Below are positions 12,062 to 23,771 of a stretch of DNA of 64,000 bases, in pieces. The notes beneath the pieces are model-generated. The model saw nothing but the letters and a program-made list of their open reading frames with translations, did not search any database and had not been told where the DNA came from. How positions within the stretch are numbered: position 1 is the stretch's first letter; every line of letters starts with the position of its first letter. Origin of the DNA: Mesostigma viride (Eukaryota > Streptophyta > Mesostigmatophyceae > Mesostigmatales > Mesostigmataceae); NCBI GenBank assembly GCA_009746045.1, contig RPFO01000299.1:1263807-1327806 (forward strand). The letters are read 5' to 3'. The translations under genes were made by a program, and so were the position numbers.

Positions 12062-12904
12062 AAAACGATGCCCCCCTTTGCCTTTTGTATCTGGCGTAAA
12101 AAGAACAATGAACTCGCTTGGAAAACACTGTCGCAAAGAGCTTTCTACAGATATTATAGGCAATTTTCGCAGTTTTACCGCACTTACTGCACATCCGGGA
12201 GACCATTAGCGACCTTTGCGCGGAATCTTGGGCACCCCATATGTCCTGCTGGCTTATTTCCGCAGGCTGGCAGTATAGGAAGGTCAGGCATAGCCTAAAG
12301 AGCTAATTAATTACCTGACGACGAAGATATGCATTGCATGACGCAAGAAACAGACGGATTTCGCACCCCCATATTTATTCACGCCAATGCCGGAAAATTA
12401 AAAGCGAAGCTCAAAAAACGAAAACGCTAACGTTTTTAGGAATATTATAACGAACAAGCTGAGCTATCGCGTCCAGATTTTTATCTCCTCATGTGACGAG
12501 GACCTTGAGACATGTACCACACAGAAATCTGTTTTTTGCGAAAAACTGGTGTGTGAAAAAAATAACTTGTCCCGTTCAATGCCCTCGTCGTAAGTTTAGC
12601 ATATATCATTCCAAAATAATTCCATGAATTCGTCGTGATGTAAGCTTCGTTTTGACACCTCTCGAGCAGCTGCAAAGACGCAAGTTTCAGAACGCTAGCT
12701 GATGCTCGACTGCCATGGGTGTTTTCGCCGTTTTCGCCTCTCGCATGGCGGTAAACATCTAGATCTCGGATGAAAAGCGGACAAAAGTTTAAGACAAAGT
12801 TTGGCGGGGGTCACGGTGTTGTGGAGGATGGAAAGGGGCTTGTTTATTAGTATAGGCTGTGCCCAAAGCCTATTGTACCGCGAGGCCGCGAGGGTGTGCC
12901 CTTA
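12062..12904. other. AT-rich sequence without recognised gene
   Basis: No exon, repeat family or RNA gene that I can support. A 64-codon minus-strand frame has no recognisable motif. Confidence 0.4.
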
Positions 12905-14337
12905 CTACCAGGCGCCCTCCATACCGGGGACGTGCGTTGACGACGACGATGCAGCTGGGGCGTGCTTGGGGTGGGGCTCGTGCCGCTTGTTAGGAGCTTG
13001 CACAGCCGTGCGCTTCCCGTCGATGAAGAGAACGGGGGTGTCGTTGACAAGGCGGACGTAGGTGCGAATGCCATCGCGCCCGGCTGGCCTGGACCGCTGC
13101 GTCGCTGCCCAGCAAACCGTTCTTGATGACGAACTGGGCTGGGGAGAGCAGGTCGTCGAGGCTGGGCGCGTTTCTCCCGCCCAGGAGCTTGCGGGCCTGC
13201 AGGACTTTCACCTTGCTGCATGGCCACGTTCGTGAAGGTCACCCGGATGGGGCCATGCAGGTTGGCCTGCCATCCAGGCTGCCGACTCAATGCGGATGCG
13301 TTCGTTGCCCAGATGCAGCCGGCCCACTATGAGGCTCTGGTACAGGCGTTGTGCAGGGATGAGGTCTGTTTCCGGGTGCTGCGCGACCTCGAAATAACGT
13401 ACCGCAATACTGCGTGAGCGTCAATGGTCCTCCTCGACAGCTGTCTTGTGGGCCGCTGCCCCCCTCCGTGCAGCGTCCGCCATCCTATGTTGGCAATGTC
13501 CGCCTAGCTGCTTCACCATGTTAGCATAGCTGGTATAACTGTATAGGTGCGGGGGCGGCTTGCTGGGGCGAGGCGGGCCAGGACTGCCTTTACCTCAGCT
13601 ATGCTGGTGCGTAGCTCGATCGGCGGTGTCCTGACGCAGAGCAGTTGACAGGGCGCCTAGCTGGGCTGCCATGTCCTCGACTTTCTGATTGAGCTGTAGC
13701 AGGTCTGCTTCCGGGAAAGCAATAATAGGAGTGTTGGCGGTGCCGTGCTCGGCGTCTTGGAAAGCGGCAATGAGTGCCCGGAGGCAAGCTAGGGGCCTGC
13801 GCGTAGCTCAAGAAAACAGAAAGGCGAAGCTGGGGCTCGTCCAGTTCGGCAATGTCTTACACTGAAATGGTTTCGCCTGGCGTGCCAGGAGAATAGATCG
13901 CAATTTCGTGGTCGACCAGGTAGCGCAGGATGGACATCCTGCGCCTGCTCGGCGGTGAGCGAAAAGAACCTGTGCTCGGATACAGCCAGCCCAGGCATGA
14001 AAGACGCTGGGTTAAAATCAGCGTCGTCGATAGCGGCGTCCAGGGGGTCTTCCTCACGGATTACCTCGCTGGAAAAAGGAGCCGATGGAGGAGGGATCTG
14101 GCTATCCATCTCCTCGGCTGGGCCGGAGCAATGCCGCTTGGAGGAGGCGTTAATGGCCGCCTCGTCAGTCGGTGGCTGCGTAGCAATGGTTTCCGCAGCT
14201 GCGACTAGTCGCGTAATGGTGGGAGGCGCTGAATCCTCCCCGGCGGAAGGAGGGGAGGCGGCTGACAGGGATGCCGCCATAGCTTGTATCCGGAAAATAC
14301 GAACGCTGCCTGTGCTGCGTTTTATGATATTGCGCAA
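12905..14337 (-). pseudogene. Decayed LINE ORF1-like gene
   Basis: Minus-strand protein pieces read through several frames. The N-terminal part (from 14337) is Ala/Pro/Ser-rich with a patch EEDPLDAAIDDADFNPASFM. The middle holds KLLGGRNAPSLDDLLSPAQF, and the C-terminal part reads RDGIRTYVRLVNDTPVLFID then GKRTAVQAPNKRHEPHPKH, ending at a stop at 12905-12907. The layout (disordered N-terminus, basic C-terminus) suits an ORF1/gag-like nucleic-acid-binding protein of a non-LTR element, but it is not the half-LINE ORF1. At least three frameshifts. The identification is inferential. Confidence 0.5.
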
Positions 14338-14458
14338 AATCTTGGGCGATGGCGGCCGAAAATTATATCATCGTGTTTGTCATCAAAAGGCGAGTCTACT
14401 GCAATTTACCCGACCAAATTTCATGCCCGGATGTAAAAGTTATGACTTATGAGCATTC

Positions 14459-17112
14459 TTGGCATCCCGTGCCCCGTTGCTGGCGGCCGGCCGGCACCTG
14501 CCGGTCATGCCCCGCCCACGCCCCGGCCCGCTCTACCGCCAGGACCCCGCGGTCTTGGCCGCCCGGCACCGCCTCAAGCGTAACCGGGACCCGCTGCAGA
14601 CACCGGTGCTCAAGGCCGCCCTCGTGGAGGCCTACGAGCACGCTCAGGACGCGGGGGCGGCCCAGTGCATCGCAGATGCCAAGGCATGCCAAGCTCGCAA
14701 CCAGGGCAAGGACATGCACGGTACCACCTCGACCGGCTCGGCGGCCGGCATCAGCGCACCCCGGTGGAGCACACGGGGGTCGACGGCACGGTGCTGGCCG
14801 GTCAGCCAATTGACCGCTGGTTGGCCCACAATGTTTCCTTGACAGCCGTGGGGCTCGCGCCCCCCCCCCGCCGCTTCACCCCGAGACGGCCGCCCGTCTC
14901 GGGGTCGCCAGACCCCCGCCGCCGCCGGCGCCCCCCTCCTCGGCCGCGGACTATACCAGTCCCCGCCTTGCAGGAGCCGGGGCTCCCTTGCCACCTACGA
15001 CGTCGTCCACCCCTTCACTTTGAAGGAATTGGACGGCGCCCAAGGTTGCCCGCCTGCGGTACGACGCGGCGGTCGGTGCCGACCACCTTTCGGCTGAGCT
15101 GCTGAAGACTCCTGACCCGGCGGTGAGGGATCTTCTGCTGGCGTTCTGCAACCGTGTCCTGCTCTCTGACGAGCCTCCGCCTGCTGAGTGGCAGACGGCC
15201 ATGCGCGTCATGCTGTACAAGAAGGGCTCTGCTGCTGACCCCGGTAACTACCGGGGTGTCTGCCTCCAGAGCGCCGCGCTGAAGGTCTTCATGCGCATGA
15301 TGCTGCACCGGCTCCGCGCCGCGCTGGACCCACACCTGGGTGAGTCTCAGATGGGTTTCCGTCGTGGTCGTAACACTGTCATGGCTGCATATGTGTTTGT
15401 CGCGCGCCGGTTGGTGGAGGAGGTGCGTCGCCCTTGCCCTGACAGTTTGCCGCTGGTCTTCATTTTTGTTGACTATATCAAGGCCTTTGACACGGTCCTC
15501 CGGGAGGCTCTTTGGGCCATCCTAGCTCTGGATCGGGTGCCACCAGCGTTTATTGCTGCCATTCGCCGACTGTATGAGGGCTCACAGGCAGTAGTGCGGA
15601 CTGCGGAAGGCACCACCCCACCATTCCCCCTTCACCAGGGGGTGTGGCAAGGTTGTGTCCTGTCCCCATACCTGTTCATTATTGTCGTGGATCACGTCAT
15701 GCGCCGGGCACGTGCGCGCTTTACTGCTCTTATAAGGGGTTCGAGCCAGGCTTGGACATCCTTAACGAGCGCGAGCATCCATGGCGGGGTTAAACCTGGC
15801 TACCGCCTGGCCGACCTGATTTATGCGGATGACACCACCCTCATCGCGCGCCCCGAGCACATTCAGACCTGGCTGGACTGTCTGGGCCTGGAGGCGAGGG
15901 CGGTGGGGTTGGAGATTAGTGTCAAAACTGAGGCGATGGTGATTGGGGTGATCCAGTACACTGCCGCTGCCGCGCCTGCTCGACGGGACGGAGGTCCCGT
16001 TCCGCAATCGCTTCAAACTGTTGGGGAGTTGGCTCCCTGACACCGCCGACGATGTGGACATCCGCATCGGCCTGGCCTGGGCCAGGCTCCGTTCGCTAAA
16101 CACCTACTGGCGCTCGAAGGGCCTGGGCGAGCACCGCAAGCGCATGCTCTTCAAGGTCCTCGTCCTCACGGTGCTCACGTATGGCGCCGAGGCGTGGACA
16201 CTCACACCCACACTGGCAGCTAAGCTCGACGGCACAGTTTACAGGATGCTCCGACAAGTCCTGAACGTAGGGTTTTCCAAGCGCCCGTCATTAGAGTCTT
16301 TGTATCAGGGTATGCCTCGTATTTCGGACGAGATTAGGCAGCGTAGGATAGCATTTGTGGGACACCTTGCTCGCACCAGCCAGGTCGACACCGCCCTTGG
16401 TCTGGCAGGCCCCCAGCGGCTTGGCCAGCCAGGGCGGCATATTCTGACCTGGCCTGGCCCCAAGGGCATTCCCAAAAGGGTAGGGAAACATGTCACGAAC
16501 TACATCCAGATGTTGCTGGACGACCTCGTGGTCCCAGCCCAGTTTGAACACCGCATCCACTCTCTCTCCCTTCTTTGGACTGCCATGCAGAACAAGACGC
16601 GGTGGCAGAAGATTGTCAAGGCTCACACGCCAGCCCCTGTGGGCAAGCCACCTCCCCCCAAGAGGAGGAGGCGTTTTGATGAGTAGTGTAGTTAGGATTT
16701 TTCTAGAATAGATAGCTAGCTTAGAGTTAGGTTAGTTAGATTACGCGGCTCCTTCCACTCCACCCATTGAATTGAATTGAATTGAATTGTAACATAACTC
16801 CGTTGGGAGTATATGTAGCACATAGCCCTTGAGAGGGGGCATATGGCCTATCATACATCCTAAGCTACTTCCTGCAAGGGTGGGGATGTAAAGGACCCTT
16901 GCTCTAGGTGCACCAGGGCACTTGCATCCCCATGATCTTCAAGCTATGCCCAGCGAAGGGGGAGCCTGTCATGGGGGGGAAGATCAGCAGAGCTATACAA
17001 AAAGGCTAGGGCATGGCGTCTCAGCAGAGAGTTACTCCACCCATCCATCAAGGAATATGTGCTACATGATCTCCCAACGGAGGCATGTTATAATTTAGTT
17101 TAATTTTAATAG
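14459..17112 (+). mobile_element. LINE B non-LTR retrotransposon, most complete RT copy
   Basis: 14459-15120 carries frameshifted endonuclease-RT linker sequence (HRLKRNRDPLQTPVLKAALV). From 15123 a 305-codon frame encodes the reverse transcriptase: GNYRGVCLQSAALKV, motif A FVDYIKAFDTV, motif B HQGVWQGCVLSPYLF and the catalytic YADDTT near 15820. One frameshift near 16020 leads into the C-terminal 221-codon frame (thumb and tail: LTYGAEAWTLTPTLAAKLDG ... PKRRRRFDE, stop 16684-16686). The 3' UTR ends with the hairpin CTACATGATCTCCCAACGGA at about 17060-17087 and an (AATTT)-like tail to 17112. No endonuclease domain is left, so it is 5'-truncated, and the frameshift makes it inactive. A half-LINE fragment interrupts its 3' UTR at 16767-17033. 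Confidence 0.9.
16767..17033 (-). mobile_element. Half-LINE 3' fragment inside LINE B 3' UTR
   Basis: Flanked by the 10-bp target-site duplication ACTCCACCCA (16757-16766 and 17034-17043). The left end is the (TTGAA)n tail, then the inverted terminal hairpin (AACTCCGTTGGGAGTATATG). Removing the insert and one duplication restores a LINE B 3' UTR colinear with the copy at 60670-62055. Confidence 0.92.
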
Positions 17113-18130
17113 CTCGTCAGACAAGGAGAAGGAGAAGAACCCTGAAGAAATTAATAGGAATCTGACACGGACATCCTTGAGGATCACGCCAGCTGCACAA
17201 GGTACAACTAACTACATCACAAAACTACGACACGCAGCAACGGCGCTGCATGGATTATCAAGGATCATGAATAATCAAGGAGACAACCAGCGCAGGCCAG
17301 AATCTAATAATAGGCTTCTTTACACGCAATATCCAACTGACTTTGACTCAAAAGCGCGGATGAATTGGACTCAAAAGCGCAGATTTAAGGTAACGGCACG
17401 CTCGAGCTACCATGGTCTGGATTCTCCAGATTTCTGGTCTGCGCGCTGGTTGTCTCAATGGAAGTGAGACAGCTATTCCTGGACTATCCATTGATTCAAG
17501 GCTCCCTGGCCAACGGGACCACGGGCAATAATCTGTCTGGCCCCCTCTTAGCTTTAGGACTAAAACTAGTACAAACATTTAAATACAGCTACCTGCATAC
17601 GAGAGGCAGGCCTGTGCATGTGATACCTTGAAGCATGCACATGCAAGCAGTCTATATGGATCAAAATGTCAAGCAAGATTGTACATCTTCTTTTGAAATA
17701 ACAGCTAGACAACTTCTTATCTATACTTACAGGATAACTAATTCTCTGATCGTACCTGCGCACTCAGTCAGGGCATGACGTAAATCGTGTCAACGGACCT
17801 ATCAGTGGTCACATGGGCTGGACATTGCAAGCATCCGTAGCTGTCTTGCAATAAGCCTGTCAGGCAATGGCATGGATTCGCTCTTCGGCCAGCACACCAT
17901 ATACATCCTCCCTGATATACATCTAGCCAGCACGGATGAAAATGGAATGACAAATCTCTGGCCCATGGTAGACTTGCAAGCGTAACGCGCCATGCTTCTA
18001 TAATGTTCAGGGCAGTGTGGCAGGCACTTCTCGTTAAACCGGTTGCTTAAACCATCAAGTTGATCACATGGTCCGCACATGACCATTTTCTCAATATGAG
18101 TGCGTGTCTTACGAATGCACGCGAGATAGC
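17113..18130. other. Intergenic, with two inverted copies of a 23-nt dispersed motif
   Basis: Holds GAGACAACCAGCGCAGGCCA... at 17280-17302 (+) and its inverted copy at 17432-17456 (-), 130 bp apart. No gene is seen. The downstream part must contain the 3' UTR of the minus-strand gene ending at 18131. Confidence 0.6.
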
Positions 18131-20412
18131 CTACTTCTTGATGATCTTCTCCAACATCTTCTGCAGGCCCCACACGCGGCCCTTCCCGTCCTCCTCGTCC
18201 TCGCGCTCCCTCACAAAGTTGCCAAAGTCCACCTGAGCATGCTGCTGCATGCCCGCACCACCGCCCGTGCCCTGGCCAGTCGCATCATCCAGCCCACCCT
18301 CTCCCTTGGGACCTGGTTGCAGACAAACCAGCAGGGAGACATGGTATTCATGCGGTATTTACGATGCGTTAATTCGTCGTCGGAATGGACAAATAAGCAT
18401 GAAGAGCTGTTGTGGCAACCAAGCAAGCGTTGTGGCAACCAACAGGCAAAAAGGTTAATAAATGGCCACCCTGCTTTGCTGCACCAAGAATCACTGTAAC
18501 CCTCCACCCCCACCCAAATATTTTGATCATCAGCACACATACCATGGCTAAACAGTTGTGCAGCAGGCAACGCCTAGGGCAGAGTATGCCCATAGAGCAT
18601 ACTGAGCATAGCCACAATACACCACCGCAGCACGGCAAAATGGTCAAATGTTCGTTTCTTGCGTGAGCCAACCATCGGAGGCGCACTGTCCCGTCCATGT
18701 ACCGTAGGGGTAGGCAGATGGCCCCAGCTGCCCGTCGCTGAGCTCATACATGGCCAGGCCCATGGGCGCCTTGAGCAGCACGCGGACCTGTGGGGGCACA
18801 CACAGGCACCAGGGGGCCAAATATTGCCATTGTCAGAGCCTTGCTTCTCTTCTAAAAGCAAGTGATGGCATCAAGGGGTAACATGTGATGCTGAAAGGGG
18901 TTGCCTTTCAGAGCCGAAGCTGCCATGCATGGTGACCATAGATGGCGCACACCTGAGTAGGAAAGGAAGGTCAGAACGTAAAATGGAGCCTTCAAGAAAC
19001 AAACAGCAAGGGCCAGACAACGCAGGACAAGGACAAGGTATCTATGGAAAAAACCAGGAAAGGCAGAGGAGGAAAAGGCAGCGGAAGAGGGTGGGAGGAA
19101 AACATACTTTCTTTTCTGCAATCTACTCTCAAATGTTACTTGACTAGATCAAGCAAGCACCAAGTGTACCTCACAAACACAACTGGACATCCAGCAGCGA
19201 ACATGACAGAAGCAACTCCCCCCCCCCCTGCTATTTGGCGGCAAGCCCCCTACGCGATGGTACCCGGCTAGGCGTGCAGCGCCTGTGTGGCGCTAACCTT
19301 GTTCAGGAACGTGGTGTACTCCTTGGTGGCAAGGAACTTGGACATGGAGGCCGTGTCCGTGTAGCGCTGCCAGAAGTGGAACGTGCCCTTCTCCAGGCCA
19401 TCCTCCTCACACGTGAACGAGACCAGGCCGGAGTTCGGTGCCGCCTCCTGCGGAAGGGGGGGGCAGGAATTTTCCCGTGACTTCTCACATTTAGTAATCA
19501 TGTGGGCGAGGGAGGAAAGGTGATGGTGGTCGCAAACATGAGCCGCAGCACGCTTCCTGTAAGATGCCGTCCATTACAGGGCCGGTTGGCGTAAATGGTC
19601 ATGGACTTGGCTAGAAAAGGTGTTTAGAACTGCGGTGGAACATTTACCATCAAAGAAGGGCAAGCTGATCCTACATGTAAGGTTGTTGAATGGCCCAAGG
19701 AGATGAATAGACAAGCTTTTGAATTCACAAGATTGTGGCAGGCGAGCAGTTGATGAACATAGGCTGGCAAGCCTATTGCCAAGAGAAATACCAAGTTGGT
19801 GTCAGGTGCGACTGGCATTAACCTGGCTGTACTCCAAATTCCTCCTAAAACTAGCAGTTAGATACGGAACGGGACAGCGTTGCTTGTGAAAACTAGAGAC
19901 GGCTTGTGATGGCATCGATGACATGCGATCAACGCAATAGGGCAGGCTGAAAGTTGAGTCCCGCCTAGCACCTTCAAGGTCTGACAGGGAGGAAGCTTGG
20001 TCATGCAGATGAGAAAAACGACAGCTCGAGCGTGGCGGAATAAGTAACGTACCATCATTTTATGCGTCTGGGCCACGAAGTCCTTGCACATCTTCAGTAC
20101 TTTCTCGCGATTTTCGCTTTCTGCTACAAGGGTGCAGGTGACGACCGTTTCCTTTATATTCCTCTTGCGAATGGCCGCCTCGACTTTCAAACTACGTTTA
20201 GCCACAATCTGCACTTGTCCCGTGGGGCAAATTGCGCCTGTAGAAAGAGCTTCCCCGCGCATGCTCCCGCGAAGGCCTGAAACCTTACCCACAACTGCTG
20301 GCGCAGATTGACCAGCCTGGGAACGCGATCGGGGAACGTCGGACTGGGCATAGGAAAAAACGCCGGGATTCATGGTTCCGCAGGCTGTGCAAGAGATACA
20401 TGACTGCGCCAT
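18131..20412 (-). CDS. ABM-domain (dimeric alpha-beta barrel) protein, organelle-targeted?
   Basis: Four minus-strand exons, 20412-20053, 19447-19298, 18787-18703 and 18312-18131, join in frame through GT-AG introns (donors GTACGT, GTTAGC, GTACAT) to give 258 residues. Residues ~88-190 (VTCTLVAESENREKVLKMCK ... FHFWQRYTDTASMSKFLATK ... FLNKVRVLLKAPMGLAMYEL) have the order and spacing of an antibiotic-biosynthesis-monooxygenase fold: strand, long helix, strand, FHFWQRY strand, helix, then the closing strand. The first ~85 residues are Ser/Ala/Arg-rich and acid-poor, suggesting a transit peptide. The tail (GPKGEGGLDDATGQ ... VDFGNFVREREDEDGKGRV ... MLEKIIKK) is charged and extra to the domain. 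ABM proteins include heme-degrading and quinone-modifying enzymes, but the substrate cannot be read here. An earlier in-frame stop at 19268-19270 would end a shorter isoform if the second donor were not used. Confidence 0.8.
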
Positions 20413-21130
20413 ATTTAAATTGAAATGGCCTGATGCCTGCGACGACCTAAAGAAATGTCAGCGAGGCGGCCCCCCCAAAATGAGGATTAATGGCGATCTC
20501 GATCGTCGAATCGGCGTCTAAAAAGGCTAAAGCGCTGCTTGCGGGATCGAGACTATCCGCCCCGCAGCTCGGCAAACGCGCAGAGGATTGCGTCTGATGA
20601 CTCTGATCACGGCTGATCAGCAGGCGGGTGAAACTCTAAGTAAGATATCACAACCGTAGCATGCCGTAGCGAAATTCTCCCTTTTGTGGTAAGCTTTCTG
20701 TCATTGGCTAAGAAGAGGTAGCATTTTAGATCCGCTTTGTTGTTGTTTCCCAGATCCGATACGGAAACATGCATGGCGTATAGGCGTGCTATACGCTTGA
20801 GGGTTGCCCGTTGCGCCGTGGGATATACGATTTCGTTCACCCAAGTGACCCAACGGTGCCCGAGGTTATTTGAATTTTACTTGGACCCAGATTACTACTG
20901 CATTGTTTAAATTCGTGGTTACCTTTCTCGAGTACCTATGACAGCCGCGTTCATCCTCGATGTCTCGACATTGAATGCCCACCAAAATTTAGCTGAAAAT
21001 TCGTAATGTCGTTGAGTTTATTATATGGAGCGGAAAATTTCGGGTCATTTGCAACATAGACTGCCACGCTCTCTCGTTCGGTACAAGTATTTTGCCCCGT
21101 CGTAGTCTTAATTGCGCGTTCGTATCGAAG
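20413..21130. promoter_or_regulatory. Divergent promoter region, ABM gene / NCAPD3
   Basis: The two start codons face away from each other across 718 bp, so both promoters must lie here. A short inverted pair CTGATCACGGCTGATCAG sits near 20606-20623. No TATA box can be assigned with confidence. Confidence 0.55.
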
Positions 21131-23699
21131 ATGGAGAATTTCGGTGAGATTTGTGAGGTTGTGGATTGGCTGCTTGCAAACGCTGTTGAAGGAGCAGTAA
21201 CCGAATCGTCGGAGGCTGATGCCACAGAGATGGCCTCTGCCTACTTGAGCCGCTTTAGCCTCAAATTACGGCAGCTGGACGTTTCGGGTAACCGGCCGGG
21301 CGCGCTTGCTGACGCCTCGGGGGAAACTCACCCCTTGTGGAGCGCATTATCGTCCGAGGGAATAAAAATCAATGAAATAGTTCGCGCCCTGCACGGGCTC
21401 ATGAACTCCCCGGACTCTAGGGTGCGCACGTTATCATCCTGCGTGTACATGCAGCTGCTTGTCATGCGAGGCAGTCCGGTATACACTATATACTCGGCAA
21501 TGGACGTCAGTGCAGCCGTTAGGAGCCTAAAGGACGCTTTGCGTCCCCCACTGCCTGCTGGCACGGCGGAAGGAAGCGAGGACGAAGCCGAGAACCCTCA
21601 TGCCAAGGTGAAGAGGAAAAGGGGCGCGCCAAAGAAACGACAGCTGGTGCCCGAGGACGACGCCAGCGACGGCGAGGACGACATGCCAGACGCGTTCGAG
21701 GATCCAGAGCCGTCCCAAATGCCGGGCACGTCAGCCACGCACGAACTCCAACCCGTGGCAACGGTATTGCTGAGCTCCATTTCCGCCTTTTTCAAATGTT
21801 TCGGGGGAAAACTGGAGGCCGAGGCGCTGAAAGAGATCGCCGAGACCCTCATCCACCTGAGCCGGCTCGAGTGGATCCCCTCCCATCCAGCCCAGCGATC
21901 CCGCTCGGCCCCCTTGTCCATGCTCGTCTTTGACGCCCTGCGGTCCCTGCTGCGCCCTGCGTACGGCTCCCCCCTGGGCACCGCCGCGTCTTTGTTCCGT
22001 CTGCTCGGCCCCAGCATCCTCCAAACTTACACCACGCCGCACGCGGGCCCCTTGGCGCTGGCCTCCCCACTGCCCGCCTCCAAGGTACGGGCATCAGCGC
22101 TCGCGTTCGTGTTGGGAGCGTACGAGGCGGAGCCCGAAGTGCAGGGCGCGGTGCTGGCGTTGGCACGCCACCTGTGCCTCAAGGCGCCCGAGCGGGCTGA
22201 GTCGCGCACGATCGTGACGGATGCCACGCTGCAGCTGCTGTGCCGCCTGCCGCAGGAGGAGCGGTGCCGATTCGGCCGGTTTGTGGGCCAGCTGTCGCGC
22301 AACCTCAAGGTGTCGCTGCGCCTGCTGGCGGTGGAGCTGTCCCTGTCGCTGATCAAGGGGCTACCAGACCCCTTTGTCGTTCTCGAGAGCCGCCGGAGCG
22401 ATGTGGACGGGAACGGCCCGCATGCCACTCCCGCGAGGGGGATTGCGTCCGGGAAGGGCGCGCAAGCACAAGGGACACCTCAGGGTGTCGACTCTTCTCC
22501 TGCGTCTGACGCAGGCTTCCCCACGCCCTCATCAGATGCGTGCGACACATTGCTGCTGCCGACGCCGCCGGCACGCGGGGCCCACGCCGGTGCGGATCAA
22601 GGCGGCGCAGGGGACGGCCCGGCTAGCGTGGGTGCCGTTTGCTTGCAGCTATTGCAGGAGCGGTGCAGCGATCGAGCGGCCAGCGTGCGCGCTAAGGCCC
22701 TGTTCACGCTCGCGCAAACCATGGAGGCCGTGGCGGGCATGCTCGGTTGCCAGCACGCCATGACCTGGCTGCTAGCCTTATCGCCATGCAGCGGCAACAG
22801 CGTGGGGGCACCGTCCACACGAGGCACCCCGGAGAGTGAACTGCGGACGATGGCCAACGGCCGCATGCCCGGGTCAGCCGCGCCCACAGTCACGCCAGCT
22901 GTCCCTCCACCCTCAGGGCCTGGCTCGGGGGGCAATGACCCACGGGACGTGTCCAAGGGGCCAGCCAGGCGCCGGCCGGTGGATGGCGACCAGGCCATGT
23001 ATACCCCTGCGGCGGCTGTGGCGGCTGAAGCAGTTACTCAGGATGCTTTGGGCTCCGGCGCCCCCTCTGTGGGGCTCCACAGCCCGCAGCCGGGCGGCTT
23101 GGATAGACCATCGGGTGGCTTGACGGCGCTGCTCGTGCGGCGCTGCCGTGATGAAAAGTCGGGCGTGCGGCGTGCCGGGCTGCAGATCTTAGAGCACGTG
23201 CTGGTTTCGTCCCTGTCCACGCCCACGCCCTGCCAGGTGGATGTGGTGCGCGCCTGCTGCGGCGACTCCCTCATGACCGTGCGGCGACAGGCGATGGAGT
23301 GCTGCTCGCGCGTGCTGCGGGCTCATGGGCGGGGCAGCCCCCTGTGTGTGGACGCATGGCTGTGGGGGGTTCTCCCGCTGGCTCTCGACGTGGAGGCTGC
23401 GGTGGCGGAGCGGTGCGTGGAGCTGTTCGAGGAGCTGATTCTGGCGCCCATCACGCAGCACGGGCGCAAGTGGGGGCACGGTTTGGCCGCGGGGCGTGGC
23501 AAGGACAGCAGGAGCCGCCATGGGTGTGGAGAGGCCGTGGAGGTCAACAATCATTTCAATGGTCGGGCGGGTTCCACCACGGAAGGGGGCGATAGGCGGC
23601 AAGTGCGTACGGCAGGCAGCATAAGGGACGACCCCGGTGCCGGGACGAGGCGCACGGCACACACACACAACTCTGGGGGCTCCGCACCCATGGACACCA

Positions 23700-23771
<72 letters not shown>

